A stretch of 64,000 nucleotides of DNA from Alentia gelatinosa (Eukaryota; Annelida; Polychaeta; Phyllodocida; Polynoidae): positions 27,531,716 through 27,595,715 of the forward strand of contig OX465587.1 of NCBI GenBank assembly GCA_950022655.1, in the 5' to 3' direction. Both the position numbers and the translations under genes were made by a program. Shown here piece after piece: positions 55,030 to 64,000 of this stretch. Every line of letters begins with the position of its first letter. Position 1 is the stretch's first letter. The notes under the pieces are model-generated. The model searched no databases. It had not been told where the DNA came from and saw only the letters and a program-made list of their open reading frames with translations.

Positions 55030-56298
55030 TTACTGTCCAAACCCCGCCGGTGGCGCTTGCTTCACGCCCGCGCTCCGGCAGTGCACCTGTGGGTGGGGAT
55101 ACATTGCCGCTTTTTGCTGGAGACACAAAGCGCAAATGTGAAGTCCCCTGACTCCGTTTACGATGTGATGCTGCCCTTCAGTACACTTGTCGTTCTGAAA
55201 GGCTGAGCAAGGGGGGCCCGGTCTCGCTTTTGCTACATGGGGCGGCATGTCTAATGCAGCCAGCGAACCCGACCTCTGTTGACCTTGTTCCTTTGTCCTG
55301 TTTTGGGCAACTCCTACATGAGATAGACGGGTTTGAATTCTATCTATCTCATAACTGTTCAGCCACGTTATTTTACCCTGACCGATTCGCTCACACACCT
55401 CTTCAGAGAAGCTACGAACTGCCGGCCAAGGGTATGTCCGCGCGTCTTCCACCAACGCCTCGAGGTGGGCACCCATTGCCTCCTTTACTTCGTCGTCGCT
55501 CGCTGCCTTCATCATTTGTAGAAACCCAAAAATGTACTCAGGTATCGTTAGATCATCGAGGGTGGTCTTTGATCACTTTGCCCCCCTGGAAACAAAATGG
55601 TGGGGGAAAATCCCCGTACCTTTAGTTTCCGGTTGGAGCGCCTGACGGACGGCTTGTGCTACACTCTCGGCTGCATCCTCCTGTAAGTTTATCTCCGAGA
55701 GACGTTCCGGGTATGTCGGTTGTCCAACAAGAGGAACCGCCCTTGCCGCATGATTCGGGTGGTAGTACACTTCGCGCCTATCATGTAGCCGGCTCTGTGC
55801 GCGTTGATGTGTGTCGGCCCGCATGGCCGGTGATCCATTTGGGGTCACTTGGCTCCCGCCGGCGGCCTGGTTTTGCACAAGCTGGGACAACATGTGTGAA
55901 ATACTGTTGAGCCTTGTGTCGATGGAGTCCACACGTCCAGCCACATTCTTTATCATAACCGAGTTCTCTTTCGCCGACGGCTTTGCCTTCTGCTTGCTGG
56001 CTTGCTCTAGGCCCACTCTTGCCTCGTCATGTTCGCCGTCGCCATTTTGGCTAGTGCTGTCACTTCTCACACGGTTCTCTGCCATTCTAAACCTTATAGG
56101 AATGTTCACCTCCCGTCGCGGTACGTTCCTTTTCTTTCTTTGTGCTGACAGCGGCTGTTTCCGTCTTGTCATAGTCCAGTGACCAACTTTTAGGGAAGGC
56201 TCAGAAAGAGAAAATATCCGACAACAGTAGAAACGTCCGGTGTGGTGAAATGTGAGAGGGTGACTGGCGTCTTTAAAACATGGCGGTGCGTTGGTCAC
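55030..56298 (-). pseudogene. DIRS-like gag with one in-frame TGA
   Basis: One frame runs from 56298 to TAA 55030, interrupted only by TGA at 55575-55573 (VSRGAK, stop, SKTTLDDLTIPEYIFGFLQ). Likely starts are MTRRKQ or MAENRVR. The N-terminal part has a basic region (RKKRNVPRREV) and a helix-rich stretch (VDSIDTRLNSISHMLSQLV). The C-terminus has a zinc-binding-like cluster, CSAFQNDKC...H...HICALCL...HPQVHC, typical of nucleocapsid regions in DIRS/Ngaro elements. It probably packages element RNA. The stop is a single-base defect in an otherwise intact gag. Confidence 0.65.
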
Positions 56299-56692
56299 GT
56301 GATATGTTATATAACGTTGGTTCGATTACTTGTCTGAGTCACTGTGGCACGGTCGATAAGATTATTGTCAATTTGGCAATTAACCTACAATGGTTGTGTA
56401 TCATGAAAAGGAATACAACTATTACTGTATCATATTACAGTCTAAAGGACTTGGGCTTGGATTGCGATCGGGGCAAGTAAGATATTTCTAACATTTTCTG
56501 GCACTATCGGCGGGGTGTCAGATGACACTAGATACTGCCAGATGGAAGTTCTTAGGCCTGTTTTCAACCGAATCTACCATTAATCAACAGCAGATTGACA
56601 AGGCCGGCGTACAGTCGGTCTGATGGAACAGACCCTCAATGGAAAATTTCCCTTTTTGTTCAGGAGTGAATGAGTGTTGTTTACCAACGTAC

Positions 56693-56926
56693 CGACACAT
56701 CCCGCTCTGATGAAGTCTACTGTGAAGAGCTTGTCCCAGCCAGTATTACCGTGATGAGAGGCCACACGCCAGTGACCAGTCTCCAGACACTCGAGAAGGA
56801 CATTTGTAGTTCCGGTGAGAAACTTCCGGGAGTGGAAGCACTGAAAACTCACCACCGTCTCCACTGTGTTTTCAGTTGTGTTTGATGTGACCCATGGTCC
56901 TACTACAGGGAACTCACAAGTGACGG
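56693..56926 (-). CDS. Gene 2 exon: CCP module 4 (extended)
   Basis: This exon has 234 bases (78 codons) and phase 1 at both ends. The acceptor is TTCATTCTTTCAG|CC at 56927 and the donor GTCG|GTACGT at 56692. The peptide has VTCEFPVVGPWVTSNTT, VVSFQCFHSRKFLTG, NVLLECLETGHWRVASHH, DKLFTVDFIRAGC. Cysteines 1-3 and G-H-W are canonical. About 17 extra residues lie between the Trp and Cys 4, which is longer than a usual CCP (about 60). Two N-x-T sites precede strand B. Confidence 0.85.
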
Positions 56927-57015
56927 CTGAAAGAATGAATAGGAAAAGGTAGATCTGTGTGATTAGTTATTAATCAAGCATGGTTCTACTATGGATACAC
57001 AGTAATATATAGGTC

Positions 57016-57464
57016 TGCTGGGGTGGACAGCAATTACCAATCTGTTTGCCCTCTTGGTCGCCTGGCCTCCTCGCCGTGCAGACCGGATTTGCTTGCACGC
57101 AAGCATAACAAAAGTGACCGGGGTGGGGAGTTAGCTCAGCAGTAAAGAGCACTGGACTTGTGATCCCAAGGTTGTTGGACTTTGTTGATTCGGGTCCCAC
57201 TGCAGCCACTTTTCTCCTTCACCCCCAGCAGTGGTAGATTTACTGCTATATCAGAGGCCAATCCTTCTCAAACCATGTCTATCTGGTGTCTGAAGTAAAA
57301 GAACTCACACCTCGATAAATGTGTAGGGGTGAGGTTTCTACCTAAATTCATTACATAGATTTGATCACCACCCTTGTGGTGTAAAAGAACCTTGAGAAAG
57401 TCTGGTGAGAACCTGCAATGGTTTACTGGACGTTAAATCAAACCAACAAAGCCAACAAATAAAC
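57016..57464 (+). mobile_element. tRNA-derived SINE, copy 2 (longest)
   Basis: It starts CTGGGGTGGACAGCAATTAC. The tRNA-like part is GGAGTTAGCTCAGCAGTAAA, GAGCACTGGACTTGTGATCC, TTGATTCGGGTCCCACTGC, with box A and box B spacing kept. The body and tail match copies 1, 3 and 4. This copy keeps about 40 bases that copies 1 and 4 lack inside the tRNA-like region. Confidence 0.75.
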
Positions 57465-58731
57465 AGTATATATATGGATGCTCAGTCATTGCCCCACCCC
57501 TGATATTTTTGTCCCATAAGCTTAATTGTTCATGAGCCAGAGGTTTAAAATACGGGTTTGACTTTCAAATGGAGGTAGAAATTTCCATTATGATTTTCAG
57601 TTAGCTATGTTAACATTGGTAACTCGTTCTTCATGCCCCTATGAGTATCACAGTTTATTCGTCATGGTCTATATCCTGTGTGTTGTTCATTCTCTTTGTG
57701 TTTACAGGGGTGAGATAAACACAGAAACTCGTGGAAAACGACGACTTTGACCAAAACTTGTTGATTTCTTCTTAAGAGGCCTATGCTTAGAAATCCCATG
57801 TTACTTGCAGGATTTGCAGGTTCTCTGCAATGCCTCTTGGTGTTTCCAGGAATAAAACTTTCATTCATAACTGCAATTATATGGCTTGGATAAAGCTTTT
57901 ATCAAGAGGCGTCACAAGTTTGAGAGTTTATTTATGTCTTTATATGACTTAAGTAAATTCAAACTCAAATGAGTGGCGTCTAGATTTTATCCTACCCCGT
58001 TTCCACATTTTTCAGCATTAGAAAGTAGTGGCATAAACAACACTTAATGTCACATCCGTGACATAAACAAATCCCATGTTAAGCCTATGGAGTGTTTTAT
58101 TAGGGGTACTATAATTAAATGCAACTGATCGAGAGTTAGCAGGTCGTGTTGTTATGTCATGATGGTCAGGTAGCGAATTACTATGCAAGGCGTAGCCGAG
58201 CGTAGTGAGTAGCAAACCTGACCGGAGTGACATCACAACGTGACCTGCTAACTTGAGTTCGGTTCCGTATTTATTCTACCCCTTCTACACGACTTTATTG
58301 TATTAAGAAATATGCAAACACTCACCGAAATCCAGCTAAGAATGCGTAAATGGACATGTTGGTTCCTTGTTTATACTGTCGCTAGAATGCGTGCTGATTG
58401 GTCAATTCTTTTTATGCCCCTAGAGGCATAAAACACTATTAGGGGTAGGATAATGCTAGTTCCACCATCATCCGTCAGGTCATTGTTCTCCAAGAGTTTA
58501 ATGCGGAGTGATATGAACGATGTGTCAGCCAAATAAATATCATGTAGCATTCAAATGATTTTGATCAAAACAAGTTGCTTTCTGTATTCATCTCATCCCT
58601 GTCCTAAAGGAATGGCCGACGCATAGGATATAAACCATGGAGAACAGTCTGCAATACTCTCAGGGGCATGGAGAACGAGTTTCCAATGTTAAACCAATGG
58701 GACAAGCATACCTGGGGTGAGATAAACAGTT
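57465..58731. other. intron of gene 2 with hairpin MITEs
   Basis: 57975-58100 is a TTTTATCCTACCCC-type element. 58135-58252 is a hairpin (GTTAGCAGGTCGTGTTG against CAACGTGACCTGCTAAC). 58560-58725 repeats a block also seen at 530-690 and 4290-4400 (ATGGAGAACGAGTT). No exon seen. Confidence 0.5.
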
Positions 58732-58962
58732 AGCAGTGGTAGATTTACTGCTATAACAAAGGCCATCCTTCTTATACCATGTCTATGTGGTGTGGGAATA
58801 AAAGAACTCTCACCTCGGTAAATGTGTAGGGGTGAGATTTCTACCTGAATTCATCACATAGATTCGATCACCACCCTAGTGGTGTAAAAGAACCTTGAGA
58901 AAGTCTGGAAAGGACCTATAACGGTTGACTGGACGTAAAATCAAACCAAACAAACAAACAAA
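58732..58962 (+). mobile_element. tRNA-derived SINE, 5'-truncated copy 3
   Basis: It begins within the body (GCAGTGGTAGATTTACTGC) and has the full 3' part (GTGAGATTTCTACCTGAATT, ATTCGATCACCACCCTAG, TTGACTGGACGTAAAATC) and an (AAAC)n tail. The tail ends about five bases from the donor of CCP module 3. Confidence 0.7.
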
Positions 58963-58967
58963 CTTAC

Positions 58968-59156
58968 TTTCACAGCTATCCGGGAGAGTCTGGGACCAAT
59001 GCCCACTGTCGAGACAAGTGATAGTTCTGGTTGAGTTGGATTGGGATGTGAACCAGAGTCCTCTGTCACAGGTGAAGGCAACCACAGAGCCGTACGTCGC
59101 TAGGGTAGTGTTAGTCGTGGCTCCGGTCACCGTCTGTACCGGCGGACACGTCACCT
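58968..59156 (-). CDS. Gene 2 exon: CCP/sushi module 3
   Basis: This exon has 189 bases (63 codons) and phase 1 at both ends. The acceptor is TTATATCTGGTAG|AG at 59157 and the donor GAAA|GTAAGT at 58967. The peptide has VTCPPVQTVTGATTNTT, YGSVVAFTCDRGLWFTS, RTITCLDSGHWSQTLPDSC. All CCP landmarks are present (CPP, G-x-V-x-F-x-C, ITC, G-H-W, final C). Several N-glycosylation sequons are visible. The SINE tail begins directly after GTAAG of the donor. Confidence 0.92.
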
Positions 59157-59162
59157 CTACCA

Positions 59163-60066
59163 GATATAAACAGGAACATGGAGTGGAACAACACATCATT
59201 TGACAAAGGCAGATATTTTGGAGGAATATATTCATTAAAGAGTTTTCCAAAGACAATATTTATACAGATGTATGTATGCCAGTAATATGAGAAAACGTGG
59301 TTACTGAGCCCGAACTGGTGGTCGTTCGAGGTCATTTGACGAAAAAATACGGCCCGATGCCACAGGCGGGAGGGCCGACCACCCGTTTGGGCCCTGTCGC
59401 TACGTTTTCTTATTACTATATACCTCCTACACGTTTAAAAACCTGTTTTATTAAATTATCTGCTTCACGAAAAGCTGATGCCATTCACTATGGCCTGCTG
59501 TGACAGCGGGCACAAACATTATTTATATTACACCTCTAGCAGCGGGCAGTATTTCGCACACAGGTATATAGTAATATGAGAAAACAGGGTTACTGAGCCC
59601 ATAGGGATGACCGTTCGAGGTCTTTGGCGGAGGGCTGTATTTTACAGTCCAAAGACTGAGAAAAGAATCTGCAGGCTGAGGCACTGTTTTCTTATCACGA
59701 TACACATCAGAATCATCTAAAAACGCCGTTATATTAACTTTCCTGCTCTGCAATTGACACCCAGTTCTCATACAAAACCACTGCCATTCACTACAGCCCG
59801 CTGTCACACTAATGGGGTCTATGAATTGTTGACGACGTATAGCACTCCGACAGTAATGAATGACCTGTGTTAAATACCTCTATATTTGATGATTACACAT
59901 TCTTACTCTTTACGGGGAGTTTGTAACACAGCTCCAAAGTCATGAATTGGGGACAGTGGGCACAAGCATTATTTATACTACACCTGGAGGAGCAGGTAGT
60001 AGTAGACTAGCTCAGATTAGTAATTAATTGATTAATAGCTTTTAAAAATTCAACAACATAGCTCAC
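59163..60066. other. intron of gene 2 with foldback repeats
   Basis: 59280-59430 is a foldback (GTAATATGAGAAAACGTGG with CCCGATGCCACAGGCGGGA, against ACGTTTTCTTATTACTATAT). A diverged copy is at 59570-59720. No exon seen. Confidence 0.45.
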
Positions 60067-60252
60067 GCAGGCAGGGCTGTAGGTCCTGTGGGCTCCAGGT
60101 TTGGGTTGTAGAACATGTGAGCTGTGCTGTCTTCGTGCCGTCAGGGAACCTGTAACCCTCCACACACCTCACAGTGGCAATAGAGCCGACGGTGGTGTCT
60201 ATCTCTGACACTGAGGCATGGTTGTAGTACGGCACAGGTCCACACCGTTCAC
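60067..60252 (-). CDS. Gene 2 exon: CCP/sushi module 2
   Basis: This exon has 186 bases (62 codons) and phase 1 at both ends. The acceptor is TTGATGTTGTAG|GT at 60253 and the donor CTGC|GTGAGC at 60066. The peptide has ERCGPVPYYNHASVSE, TTVGSIATVRCVEGYRF, QLTCSTTQTWSPQDLQPC. It is canonical CCP (CGPVP, V-x-C-x-x-G-Y, LTC, T-W, final C). Its acceptor and 5' half are repeated in tandem just upstream (60253-60790 and on past a SINE to about 61310). Confidence 0.9.
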
Positions 60253-61310
60253 CTACAACATCAACATGATTCACACAATAAGAATTCTCCACACACCTCA
60301 TAGTGACAACAGAGCCAGCAGTGGTGTATATCTCTGACACTTAAGGCGTAGTCGTCAATTGTCCGGATTGACACTGCTCACCTAAAACATTAACATGATT
60401 CCTGTAATAAAAAAAACCCCCACACCTCACAGTGACAATAGAGCCGACGGTGGTGTCTATCTCTGATTCTGAGATGTGGTTGTAGAACGGCACAGGTCCA
60501 CACTGCTCACCTACAACATTAACATGATTCCTGTAATAAAAACCCTCCACACACCTCACAGTGACAATAGAGCCGACGGTGGGGTCTATCTCTGACACTG
60601 AGATGTGGTTATAGAACGGCACAGGTCCACACTGCTCACCTACAACATTAACCTGATTCATATAATAAGAACCCTCCACACACCTCACAGTAACAATAGA
60701 GCGGTGTGGTGAGTATCTCTCACACTGAGGCATGGTCATAGAACGGCACAGGTCAACACCGGTGACCTACAACTTCAACATTATTCACGGAATAATAACC
60801 CTCCACACATCTCACAGTGACAATAGAGACGTGGTCGTAGAACGGCAGGCCTGGGGTGGACAGAAATTACCAATCTGTTCACCCTCTTGGTCGCCTCGCC
60901 TCCTCTTGGTGCAGACCGGATATGCTTGCACGCAAGCATAACTAAAGCGACCGGGGTGGGCAGGGAGCTAGCTCAGTGGTAAAGAGCACAGGACTTTGTT
61001 GGTTTCGGGTCCCACTGCAGCCACTTTTCTCCTTCACCCCCAGCAGTGATAGATTTACTGCTATATCAAAGGCCAATCCTTCTCATACCATGTCTATGTG
61101 GTGTGGGAAGTAAAAGAACTCTTACCAAGGTAAAAGTGAAGGGGTGAGATTTCTACCAACATTCATCTCATAGATTCGGTCAAACCCAAAGTAAGTTTAA
61201 ACGAACACATTGGATGTTAAACTACCCAAAAAAACAACACTGAGGCATGGTCATAGTATGGCATGGGTACACACTGCTGACATACAACATCAACTTCATT
61301 CATGTAATAT
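60253..61310 (-). repeat. ~129-base array of CCP2 acceptor and 5' half-exon
   Basis: There are five or more copies, each with minus-strand AATCATGTTAATGTTGTAG|GT and the first ~85 exon bases (GAGCAGTGTGGACCTGTGCC through GTGAGGTGTGTGGAGGG). 129 is a multiple of three and three consecutive units are open in one frame (CGPVPFYNHISVSEIDTT, VRCVEGFYYRNHVNVV). A TAA at about 60340 blocks read-through into the real exon. A SINE (60849-61238) splits the array. Confidence 0.88.
60849..61238 (+). mobile_element. tRNA-derived SINE, copy 4
   Basis: It contains AGCTAGCTCAGTGGTAAAGA, TTTCGGGTCCCACTGCAGCC, the shared body and a diverged tail ending TTGGATGTTAAACTACCC and A-rich sequence. It is inserted inside the CCP2 half-exon array: array sequence resumes at 61239 (ACTGAGGCATGGTCATAG). 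Confidence 0.75.
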
Positions 61311-61841
61311 GAAGGAGATGCATCGAGATCTGTAGCTGTTAAAATATGCCATGGCTTTTGGTTGCTGAGTAATCTCGTGAAGCAAAGCCGAGTGTAGCAA
61401 ATCAAAATGAACTTCAAGTACACCATTGTAGATTTTCTGCAGAACATTGTGTTTGCTATATGTTGCTATGTCACTTGTCAATAATGCTAAGTCTGCACCA
61501 TATTCCCAGGGCTGATGGCAGCCAAGTTCCAAACCATCATGGACAAAAAACAAAGGGCAGTACCATGAAAGCGAAAACCTTTCCGACATAACATAAGCTA
61601 TAGATACTCATTTTGAGATCATATCACCCTGTCAGTAGAGTTTTCGATGTAAGGGAGGTTTGGAAAATTTCGCTTGTAACAGTTCAAATTGAAGAAGACG
61701 TTGTAAAGGAAGAAGATGTTGTAGTTGTTAGATGTTGTGTCATTATAGCCCGATAGGTGGGGTGTTAGAATAAGTCCAAATGTACAATTGGCCTCAATGG
61801 TAGCTGCAAAACCTTCCAAGTGGTAAACCTACATGACTTAC
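61311..61841. other. intron of gene 2
   Basis: No exon or repeat that I can support. Confidence 0.4.
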
Positions 61842-61988
61842 CTTCACAGTCACTTGGAATAGGTGACAATTTTCCATTGGACTCACATTTCGATGAAGAC
61901 CTGACCAGACCATTCCTCTGTCGAGTGCCTTCTTTACACTGGGTCACCAACTGTTCCTGATATCTCAATCCGTCAGCGCAGGTAACAC
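61842..61988 (-). CDS. Gene 2 exon: CCP-like module 1
   Basis: This exon has 147 bases (49 codons) and phase 1 at both ends. The acceptor is TTCTGCACTTATAG|GT at 61989 and the donor GAAG|GTAAGT at 61841. The peptide has VTCADGLRYQEQLVTQC, TRQRNGLVRSSSKCESNG, KLSPIPSDCEG. Four cysteines with S-K-C...N-G-K-L...DC resemble the C-terminal part of a CCP, but the exon is about 12 residues shorter than its siblings. It could be a degenerate CCP or another small four-cysteine module. It is the most 5' exon seen. Confidence 0.7.
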
Positions 61989-62345
61989 CTATAAGTGCAG
62001 AACAATATATCAGTTCAAGTAACAACTATAAGTGCAGATCAATCTCTCAGTACAAGTAACAACTATAGGTATAGAACAATATATCAGTACAAGTTGCAAC
62101 TACAAATACAGAACAATATGTCACTACAAGTAACAACTATAGGTACAGAATAATATGTCAGTACAAGTAACAACTATAGGTATAGAACAGTATATCAGTA
62201 CAAGTAACAACTATTGGAACAGAAAAATACATCAGTGCAAGTAACAACTACAGGTACAGAACAGTATGTCAGTGCAAGTAGTAACTACAAGTTCAGAACA
62301 ATCTGTCAGTGCAAGTACCAACTATAGGTACAGAACAATCTGTCA
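61989..62345 (-). repeat. ~36-base array of the CCP-like exon 1 acceptor
   Basis: About ten copies. On the minus strand each is TACTGACAGATTGTTCTGTA, then CCTATAG|TTGTTACTTG. The real junction is CTTATAG|GTGTTACCTG. Each unit includes about 10 exon bases. The array continues at 62990-63310 after a stretch of foldback DNA. Confidence 0.88.
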
Positions 62346-62351
62346 GTACTT

Positions 62352-62502
62352 ATATAGAACGTCCTGACCATGCTGTACAAGTCACAGAACAAGATGGTAA
62401 TTTACGGTTTGTACGGAACGAGGCATTTATGCCGAGTTCCGTACAAACCGTAAATTATCATCGAGTTCTGTGACTTGTACAAGCATGGTTGGACGTTATA
62501 TA
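62352..62502. repeat. long near-perfect hairpin
   Basis: The arms include GTACAAGTCACAGAAC, GGTAATTTACGGTTTGTACG and the mirror CGTACAAACCGTAAATTA, GTTCTGTGACTTGTAC. Pairing extends outward through AACGTCC and CATGC/GCATG. The stem is about 65 bases around a 16-base loop (GAGGCATTTATGCCGA). Confidence 0.85.
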
Positions 62503-62699
62503 TTTACTATATACCCAAAAGTTTTTAAAAAATCATTAATTAACTTTTTAACAACCGATATGTTAATAAACGTGTATAGCAAGGTGGTCCGTATTTTAGT
62601 GTACGGACCAGTGGTCCGTACAATATTTTTACGTCATATGCCAAAACGGTGAGTATTTACAGTATATACGGCATGGGTATATAGTAAAAGTAATAACTA

Positions 62700-62990
62700 T
62701 AGGTACTATCAAGAGACGTCACGAGTTTGAGTCTGAGTTTATTTATGTGACGCATTTCGTTGGCTCATTAACTTCACGAGTCAAAGACGAGTGACATTAT
62801 GGAGCCAACAAAATGAGTGACATAAGTAAACTCAAACTCAAACGAGTGGTGTCTAGATTTAATCCTACCCCGTTTCCACTTTTTTTCAGTATTAGAAAGT
62901 AATGACATAAAGAACACTTTATGTCACACCCGATGACATAAACAAATCACATGTTAAGCCTATGGCGTTTTTTTATTAGGGGTAGGATAA
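62700..62990. mobile_element. nested hairpin MITEs
   Basis: 62710-62850 is a hairpin (TCACGAGTTTGAGTCTGAGT with TTTATGT, against ACATAAGTAAACTCAAACTC). 62855-62990 has TAATCCTACCCC and GGGGTAGGATAA ends. Both interrupt the acceptor-repeat array. Copies of the second are at 50494 and 57975. Confidence 0.6.
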
Positions 62991-63310
62991 AGAACAATCT
63001 GTCAATGCAAGTAACAACTATAGGTACAGAACAATCTGTCAGTACAAGTAACAACTATAGGTATAGAACAATCTGTCAGTGCAAGTTGCAACTACAAATA
63101 CAGAACAATATGTCACTACAAGTTACACCTACAGGTACAGAACAATATGTCACAAGTTACATCTACAGGTACAGAACAATCTGTCAGTGCAAGTAACAAC
63201 TACAAGTACAGAAAAATACATCAGTACAATTAACACCTTTAGGTACAGAACAATCTGTCAGTACATATAACAACTACAAGTACAGAACAATCTGTCAGTA
63301 CAAGTAACAA
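62990..63310 (-). repeat. second block of CCP-like exon 1 acceptor repeats
   Basis: About nine more units of the 36-base repeat (plus-strand CAAGTAACAACTATAGGTAC, then AGAACAATCTGTCAGTA). Same family and orientation as 61989-62345. Confidence 0.85.
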
Positions 63311-63482
63311 CTTGTACACCTATAGGGGACAGAGCCATTGTTAGTTCATGAAGCAGTCACTAGGTGGTCGGGGGGACAAATCTGTGTTCTGGCTCTTTGT
63401 TCTTACTAAATTCAGCTACCTTTCAATGTTTTACCAAGGTTCCTTTGACTCCCTACACCGATTCCAGAGCAGGAAGATATAA

Positions 63483-64000
63483 TGCTAAAACCCAGGACAT
63501 GATATTTTTCACATAGAACAATTTATTTACATATGTGAGCAAGGCAAGAAAAGTGACATTTCCCAATTATCACTCACTTCTTTTGCACCTCCATTAGTGA
63601 AGAACAGCTACTTTTTCACCTCCTTTAGTGAAGAACACCTACTCGGGGGGCGTAATGGCGGCGCCCATGGATCATAGGCTATGTGCCCTATAAGTGCAGA
63701 ACAATATATCCACTCTCTTCATACTTAAGAAGTTGGTATGTTTCAACCCAGGCTGTGTTCACAAATTTTCACTCTTTGACAAAGCTTTCTTTTTTTTATG
63801 TGGGTTCTAACAACAGAAATACTTTTAAAGAAATATGCACAGCTCACCAGATTGATAAAATGAAATTATACTGCATATAGCCTATGATCCCCCCCCCCCC
63901 CCCCCCCCGAGTAGGTGTTCTTCACTAAAGGAGGTGAAAAAGCAGCTGTTCTTCACGAACGGAGGTGCACAAGAAAAACATCATGTCCTGGGTCTTAGCA
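63483..64000. mobile_element. foldback element ending at the window edge
   Basis: The ends TGCTAAAACCCAGGACATGA and TCATGTCCTGGGTCTTAGCA are inverted. The arms also share TTTGCACCTCC, AGTGAAGAACAGCT, TTTTTCACCTCC and AGAACACCTACTCGGGGGG. The right arm lacks about 75 bases present on the left. A poly-C run (63889-63909) is at the arm junction. Confidence 0.65.

Larger units (their letters stand above)
51995..56298 (-). mobile_element. DIRS/Ngaro-like tyrosine-recombinase retrotransposon, degenerate
   Basis: Minus-strand gag, a second ORF leading into RT-RNase H, and the N-terminal part of a tyrosine recombinase occur in the order expected for DIRS-type elements. There is no aspartic protease or integrase. 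The gag has one in-frame TGA, a +1 shift precedes the RT, and the recombinase lacks its catalytic half, so this copy is inactive. Terminal or split repeats could not be found by eye. It sits in the intron between CCP modules 4 and 5. Confidence 0.75.
37968..61988 (-). other. Gene 2 span: multi-CCP transmembrane protein
   Basis: The visible coding exons are 61988-61842, 60252-60067, 59156-58968, 56926-56693, 50431-50246, 48794-48606, 47750-47565, 39913-39731 and 38164-37968. Every internal exon has phase 1 at both ends and one CCP/sushi module. The last exon adds a transmembrane helix and a 25-residue tail. About 565 codons are visible. The signal peptide is not in the window. The layout is that of a type I membrane protein with serial CCPs, as in complement regulators and many invertebrate adhesion or recognition proteins. 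The ligand is unknown. Retroelements in three of its introns bring the span to at least 24 kb. Confidence 0.8.

Overview
The window is eukaryotic. It has small phase-1 exons with GT/AG borders, long repeat-filled introns, LINE, SINE and DIRS-like retroelements, many foldback DNA elements and minisatellites. The domain repertoire (FN2, PAN/apple, CCP/sushi, RIIa) is metazoan. The SINE tails ending in GGACGTTAAA plus (AAAC)n recall mollusc genomes. I therefore lean towards a marine invertebrate, perhaps a mollusc, but the species cannot be fixed from the sequence.

Layout. (1) About 2.2-16.6 kb, minus strand: the 5' part of a gene for a secreted protein. In order it has a signal peptide, FN2, a short linker, FN2, a short linker and five PAN modules (about 597 codons); it may continue beyond the left edge. 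(2) 16.7-30.3 kb: intergenic DNA rich in foldback elements, with no convincing gene. (3) 30.56-33.84 kb, plus strand: a compact three-exon gene for a 106-residue RIIa-domain protein with a proline-rich tail. (4) About 38.0-62.0 kb, minus strand: eight CCP or CCP-like exons followed by a transmembrane terminal exon. The start lies beyond 62 kb. This gene is interrupted by a CR1/Jockey-like LINE (about 41.0-44.5 kb), a 2-kb tandem duplication of its 3' part, a DIRS/Ngaro-like element (52.0-56.3 kb) and several tRNA-type SINEs.

How the genes relate. Genes 1 and 3 are built from symmetrical phase 1-1 extracellular modules (PAN and FN2 in one, CCP in the other). They look like recognition or adhesion proteins, one secreted and one membrane-bound. 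Their function is inference from domain content.

The most unusual signal is in the introns. Nine of 20 exons in the two large genes are flanked by tandem arrays whose repeat unit is a copy of that exon's own splice junction. Some units carry about 10 bases of exon, others half an exon. The arrays therefore hold rows of decoy donors or acceptors, in-frame partial domains and an alternative C-terminal exon. All gene models were read by eye from splice signals, phase continuity and domain patterns; no transcript or database search was available.
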